This document shows, piece by piece, positions 34,965 to 46,548 of a stretch of DNA of 64,000 nucleotides (position 1 is its first letter; each line of letters begins with the position of its first letter). Made by a program: the position numbers and the translations under genes. The notes below the pieces were generated by a model, which was given only the letters and a program-made list of their open reading frames with translations, searched no databases and was not told where the DNA came from. Source of the DNA: Hyposmocoma kahamanoa (Eukaryota; Arthropoda; Insecta; Lepidoptera; Cosmopterigidae); NCBI RefSeq assembly GCF_003589595.1, contig NW_020655740.1:623286-687285 (forward strand), read 5' to 3'.

Positions 34965-35190
34965 GGGATTCCCGAATGGACCCGAATGCAAATTTCTATA
35001 TCGGGTAATTATTAGATTTGTCACCTATAATAATTTGTACCTATAAAAATGTACCAAGCAATTTAACAAAAATATAACCTAAATAAAGAGTAGTAATAGT
35101 AGTCCGGTCTGCAACAAGTGCAAAGGGCATCGAATGGAAATCCGATCATAGCCGAGGAAACACGAAGATTGCCGAGATATTCAAGGTTTT
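34965..35190. repeat. Second copy of the transporter-intron repeat
   Basis: AATAAAGAGTAGTAATAGTA, ACAAGTGCAAAGGGCATCGA and GCCGAGGAAACACGAAGATT parallel 19325-19600. No transporter exon homology is visible next to it. Confidence 0.65.
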
Positions 35191-35669
35191 ATAAAGTTTG
35201 CACCAGATTTGCGCCGGTGACATCGCCATTATTGGGTAATTTATAGATTGGGTATCATCCCAAAACGTTTACTTGTCGGTGACAAAGAAATGTCAACCTT
35301 CAGTAAAAATAATAAAACACTCTCGATTACATTCAAATAAGCCACATATTTGTTCCATAGCGTGGCTACCAACTTGCTACTAGTTTTAGAAAAATTCGTG
35401 ACGTCTGTTTGTTTCCTTCCGTGGCTTAGCGTGGCATCTAACACGTTGGTTCGAGTCCAGCCGGATCGAAATGGAATTTTTCTGAGTGTTCGATCTTTGT
35501 TTAGTAATAATTATAACAAACCAGTGGAGTAATTTCACAAAATTAAAATCACGGTGGTCGAACGTCTTGACATTCAATAAATACTTAATGATTTTGGCAT
35601 CCCTAAACGAACAACCATAATCGTGTTCGTTGGAGACGAAATCATCCATTCAAATGTGCATATCCATCA

Positions 35670-35755
35670 CGGCTGAGTCGTGCGTCTGGTGGTAAGCTCA
35701 GAGCTTTAAATTGAGACGTGAATTGACAAGTCCCAAGTCCAATTTCACCACCAAA
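35670..35755 (-). repeat. LINE 3' UTR fragment (family U), short
   Basis: GTGCGTCTGGTGGTAAGCTC, then AATTGACAAGTCCCAAGTCC. A deleted remnant of the family. Confidence 0.6.
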
Positions 35756-38059
35756 ATGTGATTAGGAAAATCTTGCATTGCCTGCGGCCCAATTCTGCAA
35801 TTTTTTTAAACCACTGATTGTAATTCCATTGAGATTACATTGCAGCTACGATTATAGACATATTTGCTACTCTGTTAAAATCTAGTTGCAATGGCAGTTA
35901 AGTATCAGTGGAATGTCAGCGATGGCATATCCATACATTCAATTATTAACGGTCGATGTTGCCGATCGTCGAATTTTGCTTAACAGTTGGTCACTAGAAC
36001 CAACTTATCTCTGAGGCTCTATTACATTTCCACGGCACATAACATAATGTAGCTTATGCCAATTGTGTAACATAGAAATTAGATACGATGCGGTAGCCGC
36101 CGAAATTCCCGGAACTGCAAAATTCTCCGTAAGACGAGTGACCAGTTTTTTTTTTGGCTCGTATCTAGTTTGTACGTTACACAATTCGTTGGTCCAGACG
36201 AACAGGGTGTTATCTCAAAAACACATATTTTTCAGAAGAGCAAAAAAAAGAATTAAAAAGAATTTATTTAAAGCCTACACATTTAACAGTATTTTCGAAT
36301 ACTTCTTATTCAGTTCAGTCGTTTTGACAAAATCCTGAATTTGTTCACAGAGGTCAATTATCGTTTTGAACATAGAATATGTGTGATTCAGAGTTTTAAT
36401 TAAACTATTCAAACGTATTACTTTTAAATGAAAGAAGGAATAATATTCAATTCGGTAAAACTTTGCGGAACGTAGTAGTATCTCAAAAAATTACTCTGTA
36501 CTTATAGATTACCATAACAATTCAATGAAAAAAACATCGCAAAAAACCTTAAAATTCTTCGTTTTAGAAATAAATATTTTTAAAATACACTTACCTTATA
36601 ATGAACACATGCTGTATTTTCGTTTTAATACCTGTTCAACGAACGACGTCGTCTTGACTGTGACGTCTTCGTGTGTAATACTGTATGCGACTGTGTTGCT
36701 CCATGTTTGGGCCCAAAACGTGCAAATAGTGCAGAGATACTAACCTGCCTCCCGCGCCATTTCACGTCCGCTTGTTATAAGACCTTGTTCTGTTGAACTC
36801 CGATTTTTTAAATAGGACTGCATTTTAAAGTAAAAAGTCCACATTTTTGAGTTGATGCTCTGTTCATCCAAGGCAACGAGTTGACATTAAGTTCATAGTG
36901 CTATGATTACAAAAAATCGTCCATATGATTTTAGTTATTAATAAAATTCGCTAAAGTGAATTCGGAAGTTGAAGTAACAAACATTAATAAATATGGAAAC
37001 GCTCTGGGGCGCCCAATTTTTTTTCTTATGAACTTAGGTACATAAGTGTAATATGAGTTTTACCTTTGCCGTAGGCCTACTTCCCTGAGGCCCCTTTGAA
37101 GGCGTGTTTTAAACCACAATTTAAACTGGGTTATTTTTAAAATGCCAGCAACCTCGCGAGACAATGTTGCTAACATCATTAACAAGAACTTTTGTTCCAT
37201 GACTTATTACAAAACATACATTTGTAAGTTTTTTTTGTGCTATCCGTTTTATCCGTTATCCGCTATTAAAATGCATTTATTTTTCTATGAAAGTAAAATT
37301 TGATGAATTATTAAAAGACATGGTTGTTGTTTATGATAGTAACTAAAAAATATAGAATGTAGTATTTAATAAGTAATCCTGTATATTGTATGGTTTTAAA
37401 TTTATAAAACCATCCACTGCATGTGTACATTTCGATACCTCCAATTGCGCCAACTTTTTTTTTTGCTCATTTTCTATTATTTTTGTAAACAACCATACAT
37501 ATTTACTAAAGTTGAAAAAAAAAATCAAAATAAACGATTTTTGTGAAAATAAATTATAAAGATGCTGATAGCGACTAAAAAATTAAATTTATAAAACCCC
37601 GACGCAAAACAGTGCACTCCGAGAAGTCAATACATTCATTATCTGTAAGTTGTCGAATATAATGAGGCCAAACACAATACTAGTACTGTTAGTGGTCGAG
37701 TAGCTGGGTAGTTCGCCGACTGATCTGTCCTAATAGCAGCATCTGTTGCCATATCGTTGTAATGTATACGAAATTTCAAGTCGATCGGACAACTGGAAGT
37801 AATATAAATATTCATTTTATGACAAAATTCTCACACTGTCAGGCAACAAACATAAGAACCACCTCCACTAGATTGGCTATTAAATTTAAAAAAAAACTGC
37901 TTTAATAGTCGCCACTACCTCCACTCGAATTAAAATTTCTCCGTACTAAATCGGTTCTATTGCGCGGGTCTTTGACACTGGCTTTATTACAGAGTTTATT
38001 TTTTTACTAACGAAATTTTAAAAAAATCTGTATATGTGGTTAAAAAAGAACATTCCCTC

Positions 38060-38260
38060 CTGCCTTCGTGGCCGAACGGTTACCATGCCGGACTGCCACG
38101 CAGAGGTCCCAGGTTCGATTCCCGGGCCGGGCGAAGTATTTGTATGACCTACATTTATTTCTCTCGTGAGTTTGGGTGTAATTTGTGGTTGTCTATGTGT
38201 GTGTCCATGGCACCCGCGACACAGGGTTTCCCTAGTGCGGGGCTATGTTGAGTGTGTGCG

Positions 38261-38307
<47 letters not shown>
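38060..38307 (+). mobile_element. tRNA-derived SINE, copy 1, with ATT tail
   Basis: tRNA-like head with A box TGGCCGAACGGTTACC and B box GGTTCGATTCCC, body phrases TTTCTCTCGTGAGTTTGGGT and GACACAGGGTTTCCCTAGTG, and an (ATT)n tail (38264-38307). The 5' end has the pattern of a Ser/Leu-type tRNA gene but the mature 3' half is replaced by the SINE body. Confidence 0.88.
38264..38307 (+). repeat. ATT trinucleotide microsatellite
   Basis: About 14 uninterrupted ATT units forming the tail of SINE copy 1. Confidence 0.95.
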
Positions 38308-38308
<1 letters not shown>

Positions 38309-39339
38309 CGATTCCTATGACGCAACTTTGTTCGATCGACATCGTCTCTTAGAACATTGATGATATAATTCTGAATTCTGACTCATGTAAATTACTTGTG
38401 AAGTAAATTCGTGCCAAAATAATTACGTGATACAACCTAAACAAAATTAAGTTCCCAGTGCGTGATAATAAGTTGGAGACAATATGTATGTAGAATTTAT
38501 GTTATAATTACCACCCCTTTAATAGCACATAAAGTCGGCAAGGAGACAATTACAAACGAGGCATAACGATGGTTTTTAATTGTTTTTCCGCTCGTGTGAC
38601 ATACAATGTCTTTCATAATACTTGCGAGGAAATTTTGAATAAATGAGACAAAAGCAGTAATTTTCACTCGTCAAACAATGTAAGGATTTAGTTGGAGACG
38701 TGTTATTATCGCGTATGTGTTTTCAAATTGTCGTTATTAATAAACATGTCGTATGAAAATAAATTATAAAATACTTCGTATTACGGATAATAGTAATCAA
38801 TCTTTAAAATTTTATAAACTTTTAAAATAAAAAGTCATAAAATATTGTTTTAGCATAAAAACTCTTTTTGCTCAGGCTTAAGATTAGTTACAATTGCAGA
38901 CATGCAATGTTTGCGGTGTAAATAAAAAAAAAAGAAAAAACCAGCTCACTGTTAATGCGCGTTAAAATAATATTTAGGAGCAAATATCATTAACGTATAT
39001 TCAGCGCTTATGATAGGAGATTTTTTTGTATATTAAAATACGCCTTCGAAGAATGCTGTGGCTTCAGTACTACTCATTAATGTGTTTTTTTTAAATTAGC
39101 GTTACTAAAAGCTTATCTTTAAGTTTAATTCACATTGCCGCGGAATGCCGATGGTTACAGCAAATTTTTGTAACCATACGGTTAATGATGAAGTTTTCAT
39201 CACACTTGCACGTAAATAGTATGATTGCATGCAGGCTAACTTGACTATAATGCCCCAAATTAAAGCCTCCGGCCTTTTGCTTCTCATTACAGCCGTCGTC
39301 GGTAATGAGACGAAAAAGGCCCGAGGGTTTTAAGTTGAT

Positions 39340-39400
39340 AACGACTCCACGCATTAACTGCAAGCATGCAGTCAATCTGTTAGCAACCTAAGTCATGCAT
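39340..39400. repeat. Single end of the AGATTGACTGCAT element
   Basis: ACGCATTAACTGCAAGCATG then CAGTCAATCTGTTAGCAAC, the reverse complement of the 45.67-kb left end. Confidence 0.55.
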
Positions 39401-39684
39401 AGTGGGAAAACGGCCTTAATTACGGTGTACGTGCTTTGAGAGTAGGGCCCTAGATACGAGCCAAAGAACAGGTCGCTCGTCGTACAGAATTCTCGCGTAC
39501 TCTTGGAAATTCCTGCAGCTACGGTATATAGTCTGTTCGTTATAATTTACACTTTTGTTCGAGTATCGCCACCATTGCAACGGAACCAGTTCCGTCAATG
39601 TGTAGCTTGATGCTTTGCCGTCTATACAACTTAGTTACCAAAATTAGCTTCTATTCTATTCCGCGGCAACGTAAATTTAGCCTT

Positions 39685-40072
39685 AAGGGCGCGTTCCCAT
39701 TATGTCGTGACGACAGATGCCGTGCAGTTTAAAGTGTCCTGGCTTGTATATTTAAATGAAATTGTTCACATTTAGTACAACACGATTAACTTTCGTTCAC
39801 GACTATTTTGTCGTTAAGACGACCGACTGTCGTGACAATGGGAAGAGCTAGAACGACAGTCGTCTACCGATAAATAAAACAATCACAAAAAAATATCAAA
39901 CGATTCTGTCGTGCAAACGACAAGGCGGCTGCCGTGAACCGATAAATTGTTGTCACGATCTAGTGCGAACAGCTAGACACGACAGTCGTTCAACGATAAA
40001 ATAAACGTTCACGACACAGTCGCGACAGATAGTCGTGTTGTTGGAACAAGCTAGACGCGACAGTCGTCAACC
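39685..40072 (+). mobile_element. CGACAGTCGT-rich inverted-repeat element, copy 1
   Basis: Left end AAGGGCGCGTTCCCATTATG. Three direct repeats of AGCTAGAxxCGACAGTCGT (39846, 39971, 40049), each carrying the near-palindrome ACGACAGTCGT. Non-coding. Confidence 0.75.
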
Positions 40073-41095
40073 ACACACACACATAGGGACTTCCTTATAT
40101 TCTTAATATTAGGGTGAGTGGATTTCAAAATCGTCAATTGTGTAACCAAAGATATATTAGACTATTCAAATTGTCTATAAGAATATATTGAATTTGACAA
40201 AAACAGCTTAAAAAAAGATGGTATATCAATTAATTAATTCAGGCAGCTACCGTTTTGAAGTTCGCCTATCGATTACTACCATTTTACTTTAAAACAAACT
40301 TTAAAAGTTATAATATAAATAACAATGCTCATTATACCAAATTTCTTATTATTATCAAGTGCACGGTGTTGCGAGAAATAATTTAGTAACGTTTTCGGTC
40401 GTGTTATTGAGTACTCTTCGGTATGTGAGAACTTTAGACTATAGCCTATCCACTTGATTGGTCAATTTCTTATTAGTACAATGCCATATATAATGTTTAC
40501 TTCCATGTGTGACGTAATAATAAAACTATTTATGAATAAATAATTTATTTATTTTGAATAACAATTCCGGAGCTCTACAGTAAATAAATAATATTTATAC
40601 AATATGTGATTTTATAAATTATCGAAGAAAGATAAATACGTTTATTTGTAAATAATTACAACCATTTAGAGTTTTAAATAATTTTAATGTTTTTGTTTAT
40701 TAGTCTATTTAGTCTATGCGCTAAGATCTCACGCCATTTTATTTTGTAATTTTAATGTCACCGGCACAGTTATAAATGTATTCATTTTATTGTAGGGAAG
40801 TATACACCTAATTTTGTTTTGTTTTTTTTTGTAATATTTTTTGTTATAAGTGTGTATTGCATAGGCTCTTATATCTTTTAGTAAGAGCTGTATTATTAAG
40901 AGCTATTTTGCGTAGTTAACACGCGCCTTTCGGCACTTGACCGTGGCACCTAACTTTGATTCACTCTCTTACGTGTATGGGATATTGAATCAATCAGTAA
41001 TTTTTTTCAAAGGCCGTATGTCATAAACTTAAGTGGACATTTACTTGATAACTACAATGTACTATAATGTCGTTCCATATTTACAACGCCATCAG
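40073..41095. other. AT-rich spacer, nothing recognised
   Basis: No supported gene or repeat. Confidence 0.5.
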
Positions 41096-41190
41096 TTCTA
41101 GCGACCGCGTAAAATGTTTCTTCTTGTGACCGCTAGGGGAGCTGTATAAATTGCCATACAAAGTGTTGTAATTTACGCGGTCTCTAGCGA
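41096..41190. repeat. Small inverted repeat, GCGACCGCGTAAA
   Basis: CTAGCGACCGCGTAAAAT (41098-41115) and AATTTACGCGGTCTCTAGCG (41170-41189) form an imperfect stem around about 55 bp. Probably a tiny MITE. Confidence 0.6.
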
Positions 41191-41389
41191 CAACTGCGTT
41201 CGTGGTGAAGGCAGTGATGGTCAAAAATGAAATTGGTAGTTGCGATCCGTTACAGTAACCTATTTATTACCATTGTCACATAAATCCCACATGAATGCAA
41301 TTGAGAAAACACAACTTGAAAATAATACTTTATCTTTCTGGATTTTATTAAGTGTTTTCTTCAGGTATTTTGTTTTATTTATGTTGTTT

Positions 41390-41680
41390 TTGCTCGTCTG
41401 CGGAAGGGTTATGTTTTTCGAGTGTATGCATGTATGTCTGTTTCTATGTTTCCCTGTACAGCCTAAACGGCTTGATGGATTTTGACATATGAGGTGTCGT
41501 TAGATTCGTCTTGATTATGGGAGTGTCGTAGACTCTAAAAAAATTCAAAATAGTGCTGGGGAGTTAACCTTTTTTTTAATTTTTCAAGCTAAAAATATTT
41601 TTGCAGGCGGGTTTTTGTTTTTTCAATAATTTTTAGACTTGTTTCTAATGGGGCTAATATGTTCAAAATGATCAAAGCCT
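41390..41680. repeat. Dispersed repeat fragment (CCTAAACGGCTTGATGGATT)
   Basis: GTTTCCCTGTACAGCCTAAA then CGGCTTGATGGATTTTGACA is a phrase typical of lepidopteran interspersed repeats. The 81-codon frame over it (41240-41485) is not supported as a gene. Confidence 0.45.
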
Positions 41681-41723
41681 CTAAAGAATTAAAGAGTAAA
41701 AAAAAGAATACTGCAAGGACCAA

Positions 41724-41932
41724 CTGCCTCCGTGGCCGAACGGTTACCCGGTTCGATTACCGGGCCGGGAGAAAATTTGTATGGCCTATATTTATTTCTC
41801 TCGTGAGTTTGGGTGTAATTTGTGGTTATCTATGTGTGGCCATGGCATCTGCGACACAGGGTTTCCCTAGTGTGGGGGCTATGTTGAGTGTATGCGTTAT
41901 TATCATTATTATTATTATTATTGCGAATAATA
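41724..41932 (+). mobile_element. tRNA-derived SINE, copy 2
   Basis: Same family as 38.06 kb, with a deletion between the A and B boxes (GGTTACCCGGTTCGATTACC). It keeps the body and a shorter ATT-type tail. Confidence 0.86.
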
Positions 41933-42322
41933 TATTTATTTTTATTCATACTGCTTACAATACTTAATTATCCATTTATAAACGAGAATATTGGTTTAAT
42001 TCAGTATTTTTTTAAATTTTCAAATGTAGTTTTCTCAATTCTACAATTTTTAGTAACATCGTCACGTTTGGTTATGTAACACACAACAAAGAAACTGTTT
42101 TCAATCTTCATTAATTTGAACTTAAGGTGCCACAGTTAAGCGAATGAACTCAATGTTATAATGTTTAACAAGTCCTAGGCTAGTCGGTTCAATACGTGTA
42201 GATATAATAACGCGTTCTCCATGTAAACATTCCTGTAAGTACTTTGTCAAATAAAACTGTGTTCTATATAATATGCATTTTTGTTTTTTTTGTCTCCAGA
42301 AAAACTATTGAGGTAGGGTAGA

Positions 42323-42775
42323 TTTTTGAAAGTTCATACCGGCCATGTTGATGAGGCTGCTTCTGTCAAATCTGTTGTTTACTTTTCAGTCGCTAAAGAC
42401 AAATCATCATGGCAAGTTACAACGTCGAGGCAAATGATAAAAAATTGTCAAAATGGGTGTTCTGTTGTGGCAACAATGGGCGCGTTGCGCCCATATTACG
42501 GTTTACGTGATCGTCCTTACCAATCAACTAACTATTCATCGTTTTGCCAAATTTGAGTAGACTGGTTTAGTGAACCGTCAGAGAACACCGATACGTCAAA
42601 GAAACGCAAGATCTGCCGAAAACATCGCCGCTGTTCGTTGTGAGAGTGTTCAAGAGAACCCGAGTCAGTCGATTACTGCTACCCATTTCGATTTGTCCTT
42701 GGCGACTGAAAAATAAACAATAGATTTGACAAAAATAGCCTCAACAACATGGCCGCTATGAACTGGCAAAATCAT
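42323..42775 (+). mobile_element. Deleted Tc/mariner-like element with ~70-bp inverted repeats and transposase stub
   Basis: Long inverted repeats, 42323-42397 against 42699-42775 (shared CGGCCATGTTG, GTCAAATCT, TTTTTCAGTCGC), enclose a remnant of an N-terminal transposase segment: RNARSAENIAAVR and QENPSQSI at about 42600-42680. The DDE domain is gone, so this is a non-autonomous derivative with frame damage. Confidence 0.8.
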
Positions 42776-43152
42776 CCCGCGCTTGGTGGAAAACCCTTTA
42801 TTACTTCAGATTATAGCAGGTGGTACCCAGCAGTGTTACTTGTTCTAGGCAAGTAGTTTAAATCCTTGGAACAAATTTATTTGGTGTTTACACGACGCAG
42901 TTGAATTTCCACTAAATGTTGAATGTTTGAGGACAAATGTTAGCACGCTGAGACGTGCTCTTCGGTGTAACGATTGCGACATACTTGGTGCCCAGTTTCT
43001 TGTAAACGAGTAAAATCTCACTGGAATGCATCGTGACGTTAGTACTGCAGTATTGATGTCAGAACCGACAGAAGTTTTTTAAAACTAAAATAAATACACC
43101 TACATCTTAACTGGCAGAGTGGGTTGCCTGTCGAAAGTCCTAATAGTTCCAC

Positions 43153-43427
43153 GCCTATATCGCCGTTATACTGGGAAAAACAATTATTTCACAAAATATC
43201 GACTTTGAAATAAATGCAATTAGAATTTCACTGGGTCAAAAATTGTTTTGTTTTCACAAATGTTATCCCACGTTTATTTGTAACGGATAAATCCACATTT
43301 TATGTTTTACCGAAATTTGACAATGTTTGCATTTTGCAGCAATTTTATCGCGGCATCCTAAATTAAGTCATTTTCTGTGGAAATTCCAGATAATTGGTTT
43401 TCGCAGTATAACGACGATATATAGACG
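43153..43427. mobile_element. CTATATCGYCGTTATACTG inverted-repeat element (275 bp)
   Basis: Left CCTATATCGCCGTTATACTG and the following GGAAAAACAATTATTTC pair with the right end CAGTATAACGACGATATATA over about 38 bp. Non-coding MITE. Confidence 0.75.
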
Positions 43428-43735
43428 AAGAATAAATAAGTTAGTTGATGAAATCACAATTTTGTCATCCTGATCGACTTGATTTGAAGAAACTACTTAG
43501 AGCGTCGAAATTCTTGGTAAATTTTCAACATTTTCGACGGTACAAAAAGTCACGAGTTTGTATTTTATTTTTACAATGTTGAAGGACTAGATTCCCCCGC
43601 CTACAGGATTTTTTTTTAAATTTTTTTTTATTGTGACTCGGCAAAATGACTGCACCGCGCCTGATGGAAAATGCGAATACAGTCCAGAGATGAGAGTAAC
43701 GGGTGGAAAACACAAATATCTTCACTCCGTCACTA

Positions 43736-44011
43736 TCATTTTGCCGGTCTGGCCAAATGCTTCTTCACATTGCGTTTGAAGGACCCGATGTTATACATGC
43801 GCCGGGAGTTGGTTCCACAATTTGATGGTTCGGCATAAAAACGAATTGCCAAACTTTTTAGTGCGGGACGGTATTGAACTGACCGTCCAACTGTGGCAAT
43901 GCAATGCAGTCCGGCACGGGTGGTCCGCTGATGGAAAGGAGAGGAAGGGATAAGGTTGAATAACTCTTTAATTTTGATTAAATCAATATGTTTGTTCCAG
44001 TTTTTATGCAA
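43736..44011 (-). mobile_element. LINE ORF2 C-terminal fragment
   Basis: The minus-strand frame (91 residues) reads LIPSSPFHQRTTRAGLHC and ends MYNIGSFKRNVKKHL. The pattern of 'LIPSSPFHxR...' then 'YNxGxFKRxVxxHL' is that of LINE ORF2 ends, as at 7.9 kb, but the sequence is a different family. A frameshift around 43830 separates the halves. Confidence 0.7.
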
Positions 44012-44599
44012 GTGCTAAGAGGAATAATTAAGACATTTTCTTGATTAAATAAATCTCACACCTATTATTCGATTTATGTAATGTCTACGCCGGAATATTA
44101 ACGAAATTTTACTTATTTGTGAAAGGTATTTTAACAAGTAAGTAAAATAAAAATTTTATTTCTTATTTGGCTACCTCGAACGTAGCGTTTCCTGATGTCA
44201 TAATTAGCTGAAAAATCGGTTCTTTGTATGAACTTTACATCTGGCAACCCCTATATAACTTTATATATCTACGCTGTCCCTCATCTGTCCCTGTGTTCCG
44301 TTAGACTGTCAGCCCTAAATGTTGCTCGGTAAGTGACAAAATGGCCAAACGGCGAATAGGGCACTTTGTTGAAATGAAATACTTGATAATTGCCACCCTA
44401 AAGCTTCGTTGCAAAGGCTTAAATTTGCAATTCAGATTCAGATATGAGGTAGACCTTGGTGTAATATAAATACGCATATCTGCAGTTGATATTGATTTTT
44501 GCCAGTGGGTCAGTTGCAATACGTCGTCGGTGTACGAGAAATCAGTCTCGATCTAATGCGGATCATGAACATTGCTCCTCCGAGTTAAAGGGCTTGACT

Positions 44600-44880
44600 G
44601 CTGCGAATTAAGGCGCCTTCCCATGGCCAGTGGCCCGCGCCGCGCGGTTCTTGAAAACGCGCCGTGGGAAGAGGGCTGCCCGAGCTCGCCCGTTTTCGCT
44701 CATGGCGGCCTGATCGGATAAACCGCTGGTCGGTATCTTCAAAGGCGAGGTGCTGCCTAGGGTCTTGGTACATACAAATCCTAATACGCGCCGCAACACG
44801 AGTCGGCCCGAGGCCGACCGAACTCGCCCGTTCGCAAGTTCGCCCATACAAATCGAACGCACCATTAAGGTGCTCAATTA
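44600..44880. repeat. GC-rich island with repeated CGAGCTCGCCCGTT motif
   Basis: A strongly GC-rich segment. GAGCTCGCCCGTTTTCGC (44690 region) and AACTCGCCCGTTCGCAAG (44820 region) are direct repeats; CCATGGCCAGTGGCC and CGCGCCGCGCGG are local palindromes. Overlapping open frames on both strands look compositional. Probably a GC-rich transposon. Confidence 0.55.
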
Positions 44881-45668
44881 AAGTCTGATAGTGATAATTT
44901 ATTTATACACTACCCTATGTGTGTGAATTCACCATTGGGTAATGATTCAGTTTCTGTAAGCTACTATAATTTATAAATTATGTAGTGACTGCCGTTGGTA
45001 TATTTAATTATGAATTTTGTCGTACACCCATGAAGTCTGTCTTGTCTTGTCTTACAGTCTACTTAGGGCACTCAATAAAAATGTGAAATTACATTGACTG
45101 AAAGACAAGTTAAAAGAAATAATATGGATACGATTTCAAGGGCATCAATCAGGGGTACATGTACCAATAATACCTACATGTGGTAAAAATGAGGGGTCTT
45201 TTTGAATTCGCATCTCAAATAGGGACCGGGTGAACGCAAAGGGTGAATTCGTCTCGTAGGTAGGATGATATAGATTTTTGTCATTAGGTCAGTAGGTGAG
45301 AAGGAATCGATAGTGATTGTTAAGGACTGCTAATGCTCATTCGAAGGTTATAATTGCAGATTCTGAGATAATTCATTAGAACTAGAAAGGTTAAATACGA
45401 AAACAGAATTGAAGTAATAAATAAAACAATACATACTGGCAGTCAAAAACCAGAGTAGGATAAAGAAACTGCGGTATTTCGTGACCCCGCAAACATCTTG
45501 GTGCCATAGCTACATGCAGATTGCGATAAATCGAACAAAATGGTGGCCGTCTGCCCAGGTCTACAGTTTTCAGCGGAGACGGGGAGCGACTGCGTGAGGA
45601 CCGCAGACTAATTGTAGCGTAATGTCTGTAATGTGCGTAAATATTCATTGTGCACAATGTTCTTTAGA

Positions 45669-45832
45669 AATAAGGCTGTTATCAGATTGACTGCATATTT
45701 GCAGTTAATGCGTGAAGTCGTAACCAACTTCATGCAGCCGAAACTACGTGAAGTGCTACTGTATGAAGTTGGTAACTTCACGGATTCACTGAAAACAAGC
45801 TGTCAATCTATTAGCAGTCTAAGAAGTGCAAT
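45669..45832. mobile_element. AGATTGACTGCAT inverted-repeat element
   Basis: Left end TATCAGATTGACTGCAT, then TTGCAGTTAATGCGTGAAGT. Right end CTGTCAATCTATTAGCAG. A half-copy (ACGCATTAACTGCAAGCATG, CAGTCAATCTGTTAGCAACC) is at 39350-39400. Confidence 0.65.
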
Positions 45833-46548
45833 ACACTAAATTTTCTGACCGCGTCTGGTACACCTTCTGCCCATGCATATACATAGATTTTATACCGGTA
45901 CGTCCCATTTCGATACCTAAATACAGGTACCAATCGGAATTTTCAGGTAAGTATTTAAGTGCCACTGACCTTCTACAACCCGATTCTGCCAACTGTCAGG
46001 GGTGCTCGTATAGTGGTATAGTTGCGACGTCTTATGTCTATTCCTTAGTAAGTAGGTGGTTGCAATAAAAACAGGTACTACGTATGTACGTACTATATTT
46101 AATTGCATGATGAATGTATGTGTTGCGACATGTTTTCCGATGGCGATCGGCCGGCACGAATTTAAATCTCTATTGAACCCTAATGACATGTTTAGCAAGA
46201 GCCAAATAACATATCGAGATAACATTATTAGGGTGTGAATTTTCGTAAAGAGAGTCGGTAAGCTAACTCATCATATAGTGTTTTTTCCTTGCACTTTTTA
46301 ATGATGGAATCCAATAAGCAGATTTGTGAATGTAACATAGAAGTAATTTAGTTACAATCCCGGTGGATTATAGCTATGTAAATTATAATAATAATGTTTA
46401 TTTCCTTGAATACATGGTCATTTGTGGAGACTTGTATGAAAAAGCTTTTTTAAATTTGACCAAATTCGGCTGTCTCGATTTTTTTCGTTCCATACAATAA
46501 AATGATCCATCCTTCACGAAACAGAGTCGATTAGCATGAAAAATTATT

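Larger units (their letters stand above)
34501..38059. other. Spacer downstream of SYAP1
   Basis: Contains the duplicated intron-type repeat (34965-35190) and a small LINE UTR remnant (35670-35755). No gene recognised. No canonical AATAAA is obvious close to the SYAP1 stop (ATTAAAAAA near 34563). Confidence 0.5.
44012..46548. other. Spacer with GC-rich island and one MITE
   Basis: Apart from 44600-44880 and 45669-45832, nothing recognised. A second moderately GC-rich patch near 45480-45610 is unassigned. Confidence 0.5.

Noticed and set aside
36063..36338. 91-codon plus-strand frame
   Set aside because: AT-rich, Lys/Phe-rich translation without a domain, in spacer DNA; no splice partners found.
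38060..38140. Possible tRNA gene (A and B boxes present)
   Set aside because: The 3' half does not fold into a T-arm and acceptor stem; it continues as a SINE body with an ATT tail, and two more copies share that body.
44585..44888. Three overlapping frames on both strands
   Set aside because: Open because of the GC-rich composition; no domain and no splice or start support.
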